NCBI GenBank assembly: GCA_051010055.1
Contig: JBPCVY010000142.1
Coordinates: 1-22,667, forward strand
Direction of reading: 5' to 3'
From: CAJQND01 sp051010055
GTDB lineage: Bacteria > Pseudomonadota > Alphaproteobacteria > Rhizobiales > CAJQND01
Length of the DNA: 22,667 nt
The position numbers and the translations under genes are program-made. Positions 1 through 5,854 of this stretch are shown here, piece by piece. The notes under the pieces are model-generated. The model saw only the letters and a program-made list of their open reading frames with translations, had not been told where the DNA came from and made no database searches. Position 1 is the first letter of the stretch. The number at the start of each line of letters is the position of its first letter.

Positions 1-42
1 ATCTGCATCATCGGCAATACGTTCGTTCTTTCGTCTCATCAT
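1..42 (-). CDS. N-terminal fragment of an unknown gene running off the left edge
   Basis: Reading leftward from 42, the minus strand gives MMRRKNERIADDAD and stays open to the window edge. A good Shine-Dalgarno AGGAG lies at 46-50, 3 nt from the first ATG and 6 nt from the second ATG (39), so 39 may be the true start. The product is basic and polar at its start. Fourteen codons are too few to name a family. It is divergent from the small gene cluster that begins at 155, so 43-154 is probably a shared control region. Confidence 0.4.
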   Translation of the reverse strand, partial: MMRRKNERIADDAD

Positions 43-154
43 TTGCTCCTGAGTTGGCAAAGATGAGCCAAAATCACTCCCTTAAGCAATCAGCTAAATC
101 TGTCCATTAGGCGCTGACGCCACACAGTCTGCGGATATCAAAGTAAATTGGAAC

Positions 155-343
155 GTGAGTTTTTCGCCTTCCTTTTATCGTTACGATGATGGCGACTTAG
201 AACGCATTGCTGAAGTTTTGAAGGAAGAAGGTGTCGATGCAGCTAAAGTTGGTGAGTTGGTTCAGGGTGCTGACATGTCGAGTTTTTTGGAGACGGCTCG
301 CGAGGTATTGCGTCGTGAGCATGATGTGGAGGGAGTGATATGA
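155..343 (+). CDS. small hypothetical protein (62 aa), first gene of a compact cluster
   Basis: The ORF opens with GTG at 155 and is preceded by an in-frame TAA at 95, so only a short N-terminal extension without ATG is possible. The product is acidic and predicted mostly helical. No family is recognised and no membrane segment or signal peptide is visible. Its TGA overlaps the ATG of the next reading frame (ATGA at 340-343), the typical arrangement of translationally coupled genes. No strong Shine-Dalgarno is seen before GTG, so the exact start is uncertain. The tight packing with following genes recalls a phage structural or accessory cluster, but that is inference. Confidence 0.5.
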   Translation: MSFSPSFYRYDDGDLERIAEVLKEEGVDAAKVGELVQGADMSSFLETAREVLRREHDVEGVI

Positions 344-507
344 GCGACTTGGCGCGGGAACGTTTTGATCGGTTGTTGTTTGAGGATGTGCGGGGAAGAT
401 TTCTGGATTATCTGACGCTGATCTGGACAGGATGCGCCGCGATTGTTTGGAAAGCGATGCGTATCACGATCCGTCAAATCAACATCATGGGAAGGCTTTG
501 GCTTTGA
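340..507 (+). pseudogene. 5' part of a frameshifted gene (continues in another frame to 989)
   Basis: The ATG at 340 overlaps the previous stop (ATGA) and has GGAGGGAG-type sequence just upstream (about 329-335), so it is a credible start. The first codons read MSDLARERFDRLLFEDVRG, polar and protein-like. After about codon 19-25 the frame turns implausible (rich in Trp/Ile) and ends at TGA 505-507. The frame that is protein-like from 384 onward (GKISGLSDADLDRM and on to 989) has no start codon until 432, and that ATG has no properly spaced ribosome site. The simplest reading is one gene, 340-989, with a single frame change between about 384 and 425. This could be a mutation, a sequencing error or, less likely, programmed frameshifting. 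Confidence 0.45.
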
Positions 508-989
508 TGCCGAAGATCTTGGCTGAGATTGGCCATCGTAGTGGTCAGGCTGAAGTTGCTGATCTGGATAGCGCATTTCACAAGGGTCTGAACTTCGACA
601 CGGTTGCGCAAGCTGAGTTAGATCGTCTTGTTGCGGAGGGTCGCAATGATGAGGCTGCTGATTACAAGGCTGGTTTGCAGAGTTTGAAGGCTCAGCTGGC
701 CAAGCAGGAGCGTGATGAGGCGAATGAGTTGGTTCGTGTAGAGGCGGCGATTGCGAAGGACCGTGATGCTTCTGAGGCTCATCGTGCGCGGCTTTCTGAG
801 TTGGAGGCTGAACAGCGCCGCGCGCACAAGGTTGGTGATAGTGAGGCTTTACGGGCAGCAAATGTTGCCTGGGATGCTGAGCAGAAGGCTTGGCGTGATC
901 TTGAGAAGTTTACGATGCCTGAAGTGAACCGTGTTGGTGATGTTGAGATTGATTTCCAAAAGGTTCGGGAGGGCTTTGGTGATGGCTAA
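432..989 (+). CDS. coiled-coil hypothetical protein (185 aa from first ATG), probably the 3' part of a frameshifted gene
   Basis: The long middle section (roughly residues 60-145) is almost entirely charged residues plus Ala/Leu with heptad-like spacing, so a coiled coil is likely. No enzyme motif, signal peptide or membrane helix is visible. The same frame remains open upstream to 384 and reads as natural protein sequence (SDADLDRM), but has no start there, which argues that translation really begins at 340 and changes frame. The stop TAA at 987-989 overlaps the next gene's ATG at 982 by 8 nt, so the two are probably coupled. Coiled-coil proteins are common in phage head or tail clusters, but no specific phage family is recognised. 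Confidence 0.55.
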   Translation: MRRDCLESDAYHDPSNQHHGKALALMPKILAEIGHRSGQAEVADLDSAFHKGLNFDTVAQAELDRLVAEGRNDEAADYKAGLQSLKAQLAKQERDEANELVRVEAAIAKDRDASEAHRARLSELEAEQRRAHKVGDSEALRAANVAWDAEQKAWRDLEKFTMPEVNRVGDVEIDFQKVREGFGDG

Positions 990-1680
990 GTCCAAAGTCT
1001 TGAAGGGTGCCTTTGATCGTCCTGCACCAGAAAAGTCTGAGCGTCAGAAGGCGAAGGAACTTTCTGAGGTTGCGGAAGCTCACGCCAAGGAGGCTCGCCA
1101 GCGTGACCCTGATGCTGACGTTGGCATTCGTGAGGTATTGGATTGCGAAGCCAAGGTTGCTGATTTTGCTGCCAAGCTGAAGGTGATTGACAATCGGTTG
1201 AAGGAGATTGCTGCTGAACGCGATGTTGTGAATGAGGCGCAAGCCAAGGCGCGGGTTGCCGTGATGCTTGGTGGTGATGGCGCGGAAGATGATTTGAATG
1301 ACGCGCGGGCCAAGATTTCGACGTTGAACGCGGAGGAAAAGGAATTACAGGCAATATCCATTGATTTGCGGTCTGCCTACAACGTTCTGACTTCTGAGTT
1401 GCAGGATTTGAAGGTTGCATTTCAGAGGACGCGGAAGCGTGTTCTGAAGCCTGTCTTTGAAGATGCGATGGAGCAGCGGATTGCGCAAAGCTATGAGTTA
1501 TTGGCGTGGTTAGCGCTTGCTGACGATACGTTGCACGGCATTCCAAAAGGGTCGCGTACGCCCGGGGTGATTGCAAGCAAGCATGTTGATCATAGGGAAT
1601 TGCAAAAAGCGATTGATGCCATGCGCGATGAGATTGACGAGGCGTTTGGCTTCCGTTTGCCGGCGGAACAGGAAGCTTAG
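982..1680 (+). CDS. coiled-coil hypothetical protein (232 aa)
   Basis: The start is placed at ATG 982 (MAKSKVLKGAF) because GGGAGGG lies about 7-8 nt upstream and it overlaps the previous stop. The upstream in-frame ATG at 931 would add an unlikely extension inside the preceding gene. The N-terminus is lysine-rich. Residues about 20-160 alternate charged and hydrophobic residues in long helices (DCEAKVADFAAKLKVIDNRL), indicating a coiled coil. The C-terminal third is more globular and acidic. No catalytic motif or export signal is seen. Similar composition to its neighbour (432-989) suggests both belong to one functional unit, possibly a structural or scaffold-like pair in a phage-derived cluster; this is inference. 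Confidence 0.6.
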   Translation: MAKSKVLKGAFDRPAPEKSERQKAKELSEVAEAHAKEARQRDPDADVGIREVLDCEAKVADFAAKLKVIDNRLKEIAAERDVVNEAQAKARVAVMLGGDGAEDDLNDARAKISTLNAEEKELQAISIDLRSAYNVLTSELQDLKVAFQRTRKRVLKPVFEDAMEQRIAQSYELLAWLALADDTLHGIPKGSRTPGVIASKHVDHRELQKAIDAMRDEIDEAFGFRLPAEQEA

Positions 1681-1741
1681 CGGAATGCCTGCGTTTTTTC
1701 GGCGCTTGTGACGCGATTTGGGCACATGAAAGGGCAATGCG

Positions 1742-2014
1742 ATGCAACACTTGAACGATTTGATTTCTGCCCGGTTGGGCGCGCAAGGTTTTACCGGGTC
1801 CACGAATGAACCGCTTCTTCAGTGGTACAAGTTCAACGGCGCAACCTCTAATGATCTTGATACAGCCCGCAAGCAGTTCCTAACCTTGCAGGGGTTTAAC
1901 GACCACACGACCGACGCACGGTTTCTATGGCTTCGGTCTATGGGCCTTCAGGGTCAGCATATGGACATGTGGAAGGACTACTGGACGGCCTTCCCTTCGG
2001 TGCCGTTGCCATGA
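1742..2014 (+). CDS. small hypothetical protein (90 aa), coupled to the next gene
   Basis: The ATG at 1742 follows a 61-nt gap after the coiled-coil gene. The product MQHLNDLISARLGAQGF... is rich in Trp, Phe and Leu with scattered polar residues and no export signal. It ends FPSVPLP, and its TGA (2012-2014) overlaps the ATG of the following gene (ATGA at 2011). No family is recognised. Length and gene packing are typical of small phage or mobile-element proteins. The upstream ribosome site is weak (GAAAGGG at about 1728-1734, 7 nt before the ATG). Confidence 0.5.
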   Translation: MQHLNDLISARLGAQGFTGSTNEPLLQWYKFNGATSNDLDTARKQFLTLQGFNDHTTDARFLWLRSMGLQGQHMDMWKDYWTAFPSVPLP

Positions 2015-2166
2015 AGAAATGTACTGAATGCAAGCATTGCCATGTGGGCCGAACCATGTCGCCGACGGACCAAGAAGACATAGTGTTGTGGTGCACGTGG
2101 TTGCCGCAATGGTTCCGGGTTTCAAAACGTCATTGGTGCGGGCAGTTTGATAGTTCACAATCTTAG
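2011..2166 (+). CDS. small cysteine-rich, possibly metal-binding protein (51 aa)
   Basis: The ATG at 2011 is inside the stop of the preceding gene, giving an ATGA coupling. The protein begins MKKCTECKHCHVGR and has a C-x2-C-x2-C cluster followed by histidines and further cysteines near residues 31 and 46, which could coordinate zinc. The ORF is open upstream to 1927, but that part lies antiphase inside the 1742-2014 gene and is probably not translated. Its TAG (2164-2166) overlaps the minus-strand stop of the facing gene (TTA at 2163-2165). Function unknown; small zinc-ribbon proteins are frequent in phages and plasmids. Confidence 0.5.
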   Translation: MKKCTECKHCHVGRTMSPTDQEDIVLWCTWLPQWFRVSKRHWCGQFDSSQS

Positions 2167-2576
2167 TCTTTGACTTGTGTCCAAGGTTTCAGTCCAAATT
2201 TTGCCCGTTCCTCGTTTACGTGCGAAAGGCAAGCTCCCAGTGTTATACTCGCACTAAATGCCATTAAAGGGGGGTTCTTCCACCGCTCTGGTCGGTCTTT
2301 GTAGTAAGCGTCAATTGCTTCCACCAACATGCCAAGCTTCAAGTCCAAGTCTAGCAGACATCGTCTGACACCTCTGGCTTCCGCTTCACGCCAATTGACG
2401 CCCTTAATAATGACCAACTTTGCATCAGTATATCCCATGACGTAGCCAAGTTTCATGCTTGGGTTCAGTTCCTTCCATTGGCTGTAGTTGCCTGCGTACT
2501 GACCGTTTGCAGTGCCAACAAATACAAGCGCCGTTGCGACTGCCAGAATTGTGCGTTTTATTGCCTGCCCTCCCAC
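2163..2576 (-). CDS. putative exported protein, Rap1a/Tai-like in outline (137 aa)
   Basis: A typical signal peptide is visible: basic residues (IKR) then a hydrophobic stretch (TILAVATALVFVGTANG), with cleavage likely before QYAG. The mature part of about 110 aa contains GYVMGYTDAK, then a central Cys, an amphipathic helix with DLKLGMLVEAIDAYYKDRPE, and a second Cys near the C-terminus. The order Gly-Tyr segment, Cys, helix with a xxPE motif, Cys resembles periplasmic Rap1a/Tai-type small proteins, but this is a weak resemblance. The start is uncertain: the frame opens with TTG at 2612, GTG at 2576 is used here, and a strong GGAGGG (about 2567-2572) actually precedes an ATA codon. The gene is convergent with, and touches, the Cys-rich gene to its left. 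Confidence 0.55.
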   Translation of the reverse strand: MGGQAIKRTILAVATALVFVGTANGQYAGNYSQWKELNPSMKLGYVMGYTDAKLVIIKGVNWREAEARGVRRCLLDLDLKLGMLVEAIDAYYKDRPERWKNPPLMAFSASITLGACLSHVNEERAKFGLKPWTQVKD

Positions 2577-2779
2577 TCTGCCAGCATAACGGTTCGTGTG
2601 CGGAATTTGCAAAGCGACAGTTTGTGTGCAGACTGTTGGTGGCTGCGCGGGTGTTGGCCGGCCCTGCGCACCCCTTGGCAGTCAAAGCTAACAAATCCTG
2701 CCAAAAGGTCTCGAATTAACAACTGGTATAGGCTGAAATTGTCTCGTTGTTTTCGAAACGTTGGTTGAAACTAGTGCCC

Positions 2780-3184
2780 TTAATTCCCCGATGCTATAGC
2801 AATTGTGCCATGTAAAGGTCGGCGCCGCTTTTCAATATTGGTTATAGCAATTTTGGTACAGTTTTTTAGAAAGGCGCTATGTTCGTTTAAACTTCTGTTG
2901 TGGGCTGATTGATCAGCGGAGAATGCAAGATTGTTTTTTGCCGCATTTGATAACTTTAGAGCTTTCGAAGCGGAAAGAAACTGCGCCCGCCAATAAAAGT
3001 ACAATTGATCCAAATGCGAACCTTCAGTTTTGACCATCTCTCTAAACGTAGACGCTTTGCAACTGGCGGAAAAACCGGCGAGATGAACAATATTATATAT
3101 TTTGGTAGACTGAGCCTCGGCAGGCACAGCAAACAGAAAAATTGAGAAAAAGATAGCAACGACTATCCTAATATCATGAAACAT
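2780..3184 (-). CDS. putative exported hypothetical protein (134 aa)
   Basis: The ATG at 3184 is preceded by an AGGGGGGG run at about 8 nt, a good ribosome site. Residues 5-24 form a hydrophobic signal peptide ending PAEA, with a signal peptidase I site before Gln25. The mature protein of about 110 aa has two cysteines (near 43 and 109) that could form a disulfide. It is otherwise Ser/Ala/Lys-rich with helical character and no recognised family. It is likely periplasmic or secreted. It reads in the same direction as the exported gene at 2163-2576 with a gap of about 200 nt, so the two may or may not be co-transcribed. Sequence appears AT-richer than the core genes to the right. Confidence 0.6.
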   Translation of the reverse strand: MFHDIRIVVAIFFSIFLFAVPAEAQSTKIYNIVHLAGFSASCKASTFREMVKTEGSHLDQLYFYWRAQFLSASKALKLSNAAKNNLAFSADQSAHNRSLNEHSAFLKNCTKIAITNIEKRRRPLHGTIAIASGN

Positions 3185-3612
3185 ACTGACCCCCCCTTCG
3201 CATCAATTACCGATGCGCCAATATCGCATTCACTCCACCTTAACAGCGCGCTGGTGGGCAATTTGATCGTCTTCTTGTTGTTGATTGCTAATAACTAAAG
3301 CAGGTCTGAAAGCGGCTGTCACGTAACAAACTTATGTCAACGGCCCATGGGTTGTACCGCTCGGCGATGGATTTCGTCAATTCTTGCAAAGTTGAACTGT
3401 CGTTGGCAGTTTATTGGCGCTGCGCGGGATCAGCCCCCTACGTGCGCCTCAGATGCGGTATTCATTCTCCTTCACTGATCCTTTGCCGGTCCCCATCGTT
3501 CGGTAGAGTTTCTCTTCAAATCATGCGCACACCATGACCTGTGTCATTGACCTGTCAAAACAGCATGAACAATCCCACATGGTCGTTGCAGTTGTAATGG
3601 CTGTAACGTGGT

Positions 3613-3650
3613 CCCTCCGGTACGCGTCCGCCGCAAATAGTACCGGAGGG
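3613..3650. repeat. perfect 11-bp inverted repeat (hairpin)
   Basis: Arms CCCTCCGGTAC (3613-3623) and GTACCGGAGGG (3640-3650) are perfectly complementary around a 16-nt loop, and the outer bases 3611/3652 can also pair. No T-tract follows on either strand, so an intrinsic terminator is unlikely. It may be a protein-binding site or part of a repeat element. Confidence 0.7.
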
Positions 3651-3912
3651 GCGCCACCCGCAGAAGACGCTTGCACCCCTCCTGCAAGCTCCTTGATTAA
3701 TCCGCCAGGGTTGTGACCGAAAATGGCACAAACTTGCGAAGCAGGCTTCTTACTATACAAATTCAGCAAAAAACTTCTCAGTTTGAGGCAGTTTTAGCCT
3801 TCTAAAACTGGTCCGCAGCTTGCAGTCGCAAATGTAGGCTTGCGGCGGGCTTTCCGCACAAGCTCAGTCCCGCTGGTGCGCATCCGCCGCATCTTGCGTA
3901 CCGGCGGGCACC

Positions 3913-3965
3913 AATTGCCTGCCGGTCAAGCCTCATCCCCCTCACCGCAACGCCGGCAGGCAATT
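3913..3965. repeat. perfect 13-bp inverted repeat next to a mini-ORF stop
   Basis: Arms AATTGCCTGCCGG (3913-3925) and CCGGCAGGCAATT (3953-3965) are exact complements separated by 27 nt. The left arm can alternatively pair with CCGGCGGGCA at 3901-3910 to form a tight hairpin with a 5-nt loop and one G-T pair, so two mutually exclusive structures are possible. It begins at the stop codon of the mini-ORF at 3965-4087. Confidence 0.75.
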
Positions 3966-4087
3966 CACCTCTTCTTCTGACGCTCTTGCTCCTGCTCGAC
4001 CTTCTCCCGCCAAGTCTCAAGCGCCATGACGCGCTCGACCAGCCCAGCAATCAGGCGGCGTTCTATTTCATCTCTATCTTCAGTCAC
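3965..4087 (-). CDS. possible small protein (40 aa), weak
   Basis: A GTG at 4087 opens a short frame reading TEDRDEIERRLIAGLVERV followed by ALETWREKVEQEQERQKKR. It is a highly charged, plausibly helical product with the composition of a real small protein. Its GTG overlaps the TGA of another short minus-strand frame (GTGA at 4084-4087, product ending FRLPKKEDQ), as in coupled genes. A second start is ATG 4027. No clear ribosome site precedes it, only AAGAAAG. It may be the remnant of a larger cluster, possibly phage-derived. No family is recognised. Confidence 0.25.
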   Translation of the reverse strand: MTEDRDEIERRLIAGLVERVMALETWREKVEQEQERQKKR

Positions 4088-4210
4088 TGGTCTTCTTTCT
4101 TGGGCAAACGAAAATTAGGCCCGGCAGCACACCTCAGCCCCTCAAACAAGAGTGCCGCCGGGGCGCATGGTCTTTTCCGGAGCGTTTTGCGGCGCTGGAG
4201 CCATGCGCTG

Positions 4211-4228
4211 GCCTGAGAGGGCTCAGGC
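4211..4228. repeat. 7-bp perfect hairpin
   Basis: GCCTGAG (4211-4217) and CTCAGGC (4222-4228) pair around the 4-nt loop AGGG. No T-run follows on the plus strand. On the minus strand it overlaps the stop of the weak ORF at 4223-4384. Confidence 0.45.
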
Positions 4229-4384
4229 TTGGCAGGTGATATAGAGACTCACTTTGGGAAATGCTTTCGAGTTTCTGACAGTCTCTTTTGAATGCTTGCC
4301 AAAACGCAGGGTTGACTGGCGATTGCAGTCGTAGCCTCTAACCTTCAAAAGAAAAGCCCGCCGTGAGGGGAACACGACGCTCAT
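4223..4384 (-). CDS. possible small basic ORF (53 aa), weak
   Basis: The ATG at 4384 opens a frame of 53 codons (MSVVFPSRRAFLLKVRGYDC...), basic, with two cysteines, ending in KVSLYITCQA. The AGAGG just upstream is too close to be a good ribosome site. No membrane helix, signal or family is recognised. The frame contains the outlying copy of the 18-bp repeat. It could equally be an untranslated repeat or structured RNA. Confidence 0.15.
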   Translation of the reverse strand: MSVVFPSRRAFLLKVRGYDCNRQSTLRFGKHSKETVRNSKAFPKVSLYITCQA

Positions 4385-4544
4385 CCTCTGAGGGGCGGCA
4401 TCGGAGCCGATGAAAGTTCTGCTGCACGGGGTTTGATGTTGGGCCTTGTGCGCTGCTGGCCGGACCCAGTTCCCATGCCATCGCTAGCACAACTGATCAA
4501 ATAATCTGTTTGAAAAGCACAAACACTCTGACTTGAGAATTTTC

Positions 4545-4937
4545 CTAGATGCGTGGGATTTCATCCAAGCAAGTTTTCATTTCTAGTGTGTAATATGGAT
4601 CTAAACCCGCTTCCTGATCCTCAATACATCCTTGGATTTGTTCGTGCAAAAATTCGCAACGATCGAGCACGACTTTTGCACCTCGCTTTCCAATCGGTGT
4701 CAACGAAGCTTCTTCCCATGCCATCGACAACGAAAGTAGTTGTTTGATCTCAGTTCGAAGTGATCGTAATGTGTCATAATCTAGAGTAGAAAAAATTACC
4801 ATGTAGTGGAGCAGCGAAATCTCAGGCAGGGCACGCACAACCAAACCGCCTTCAAGTTCAGCGAACATGGCCACCTTTTGTTTGAACGATTGCAGACCCT
4901 CAAGGCAAAGTTTTTCGATCTTTTTCGCTTTTTTCAT
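4545..4937 (-). CDS. hypothetical soluble protein (130 aa)
   Basis: The ATG at 4937 begins a lysine-rich N-terminus (MKKAKKIEKLCLEGLQSFKQK) followed by an amphipathic, largely helical protein. A GGGGAG lies about 12 nt upstream, a little far for a ribosome site. There is no signal peptide or membrane segment. The central part (LHYMVIFSTLDYDTLRSLRT) is hydrophobic but broken by charges. Three cysteines are scattered in the C-terminal half and none forms a recognisable metal site. It stands alone, flanked by non-coding DNA on both sides. No family is recognised. Confidence 0.55.
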   Translation of the reverse strand: MKKAKKIEKLCLEGLQSFKQKVAMFAELEGGLVVRALPEISLLHYMVIFSTLDYDTLRSLRTEIKQLLSLSMAWEEASLTPIGKRGAKVVLDRCEFLHEQIQGCIEDQEAGLDPYYTLEMKTCLDEIPRI

Positions 4938-5039
4938 AGCCTAGTTTGGCTCCCCTCACAGGTGCGTACACGCTGCCTGTCGGCATAGCGGTTCGAGCGC
5001 GGAAAACTCGCACTCAACGCTTTGCCCATTCATTTGTCT

Positions 5040-5273
5040 CTAAGCTGCTACCCAAGAAATTAGCCAGACAGCGTATGGGACTACGCTTGCGGTCCCACAC
5101 CATCCAGCAACGTTGACCAATCGACCGGTCCGAAAAAGATGCATTTTGAGTTGTGCTCTTTCTTGCTGTTCGGCGTCACCTCTGTACATTCGCTGTGCCA
5201 AGTAAACACTGTAGAGGCCGACCGCCAGAAAGATTATCGTACCGCCTATCGCCATATCCAATACAAAGTCCAT
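5040..5273 (-). CDS. small two-helix membrane protein (77 aa)
   Basis: The start is set at ATG 5273 because GGGGA lies at a proper spacing; the frame is open four codons further, only to a TTG. Residues about 5-25 (DMAIGGTIIFLAVGLYSVYLA) and about 54-76 (NVAGWCGTASVVPYAVWLISWVAA) are hydrophobic helices. Between them is a hydrophilic, basic and acidic loop of about 28 residues containing RMYRGDAEQQERAQLKMH. Two-helix proteins of this size are often regulators or subunits in inner-membrane complexes, but no family is recognised. It is an isolated gene in the accessory region. Confidence 0.55.
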   Translation of the reverse strand: MDFVLDMAIGGTIIFLAVGLYSVYLAQRMYRGDAEQQERAQLKMHLFRTGRLVNVAGWCGTASVVPYAVWLISWVAA

Positions 5274-5285
5274 TATGTTCCCCAA

Positions 5286-5615
5286 AGCATGACATTCACG
5301 CCTGCTGGCGCAAGCGTGTTCGTGATTATCGATAATGAGGGGCTATCGGCGGTTTATCCGCCTACGGAATTTGGGTTAAGTGAATTTACTTTTGAATTTC
5401 TGCCAACTTTTGAATACTTGCCAAATTTTGAATGTCTGCCAGACATTTATTTGCGTGCCAGAATACAGGCTTGGCTGGCGACCGCGGTTCCGGACTTCGT
5501 CATTTGAGTCGTATGCATTGCAGACCCAGCGCAGACCCAATAACTGCTTTGCCGAATTATAGGTCGGTAACGTTTGACTTGCCTGCCGATTTTATCTTTA
5601 TATTTTAGGGGTTTA
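5286..5615. other. intergenic stretch between the membrane-protein gene and tRNA-Ser
   Basis: About 330 nt with no ORF that has a ribosome site or natural composition. It contains the three-unit 18-bp repeat at 5388-5441. Otherwise I see nothing identifiable: no integrase fragment and no visible copy of the tRNA 3' end. Confidence 0.5.
5388..5441 (+). repeat. tandem repeat, three 18-bp units
   Basis: Units ACTTTTGAATTTCTGCCA (5388-5405), ACTTTTGAATACTTGCCA (5406-5423) and AATTTTGAATGTCTGCCA (5424-5441) share the core TTTTGAAT and TGCCA. A single matching copy, CTTTTGAATGCTTGCCA, occurs about 1.1 kb away at 4285-4301. The array is too short for a clear iteron origin. Confidence 0.75.
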
Positions 5616-5706
5616 TGGCGGAGAGGAAGGGATTCGAACCCTCGATACGCTTTTGACGTATACTCCCTTAGCAGGGGAGCGCCTTCAACCACTCGGCCAC
5701 CTCTCC
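5616..5706 (-). tRNA. tRNA-Ser (anticodon GCU)
   Basis: On the minus strand the gene reads GGAGAGGTGGCCGAGTGG at its 5' end and closes with CCTCTCC, a discriminator G and an encoded CCA (5616-5618). The seven-base acceptor stem is perfect. The T loop GGTTCGAATCC is present. The anticodon loop CCTGCTAA has GCT (complement of 5670-5672), decoding AGC/AGU serine. A long variable arm (TATACG...CGTATC) is diagnostic of serine tRNAs. Its 3' end faces the accessory region, the usual geometry for an integration site. Confidence 0.97.
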
Positions 5707-5713
5707 ACCGCCG

Positions 5714-5742
5714 CTTATGGCTGGGATTTGAGAGGAGTTCAA
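5714..5742 (-). promoter_or_regulatory. candidate sigma-70 promoter of tRNA-Ser
   Basis: On the minus strand TTGAAC (5737-5742) and CATAAG (5714-5719) are 17 nt apart and the -10 box ends 7 nt before the tRNA 5' end. The boxes and spacing fit a housekeeping promoter for this tRNA. Confidence 0.55.
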
Positions 5743-5854
5743 GCGTATTTCTTTTCCGGTGGGAAAATTTGCTGGCCTTGTTAGCATCCATCTTGAAAGA
5801 TGGCATCTTGTGAGCTGAGCAATTAGCACAAGAACAATCCCCTGGGAGGCGGAA

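Larger units (their letters stand above)
3185..4544. other. gene-poor, repeat-rich intergenic stretch
   Basis: No ORF here has convincing coding character. Plus-strand frames at 3334-3537 and 3534-3716 and the minus frame at 3802-4050 lack ribosome sites and have odd composition. The stretch contains several inverted repeats (3613-3650, 3901-3925, 3913-3965, 4211-4228), a degenerate direct repeat (about 3625 and 3881), a single outlying copy of an 18-bp repeat (4285-4301), and two weak minus-strand mini-ORFs described separately. A remnant of decayed mobile DNA or an unrecognised structured RNA are both possible. None of the RNA families I know (SRP, RNase P, tmRNA, 6S) could be matched. Confidence 0.5.

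Noticed and set aside
384..425. Programmed -1 frameshift like the phage tail-chaperone G/GT system
   Set aside because: The GGGGAAG run is present but out of the required codon phase, and neighbouring genes do not look like tail chaperone or tape measure.
262..861. Long minus-strand ORF (199 aa)
   Set aside because: Runs antisense to the coiled-coil gene, with His/Gln/Pro-rich composition and no ribosome site; a shadow frame.
986..1786. Long minus-strand ORF (266 aa)
   Set aside because: Same kind of antisense shadow of 982-1680, rich in Gln, His and Pro.
3334..3716. Two plus-strand ORFs of 60-67 aa
   Set aside because: No ribosome sites, odd composition, and the second spans the hairpin at 3613-3650.
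4320..4420. Riboswitch or 6S/tmRNA element
   Set aside because: Short stems only; no diagnostic conserved core of any family I know could be found by eye.
4440..4500. SRP-like RNA (minus strand GGTCCGGCCAGCAGC)
   Set aside because: Resembles the SRP core only over a few bases; the GGAAG/AAGCAG loop elements and the long stem are missing.
5388..5441. CRISPR array or plasmid iteron origin
   Set aside because: Units are contiguous without spacers, only three copies, and no cas, rep or par gene is near.
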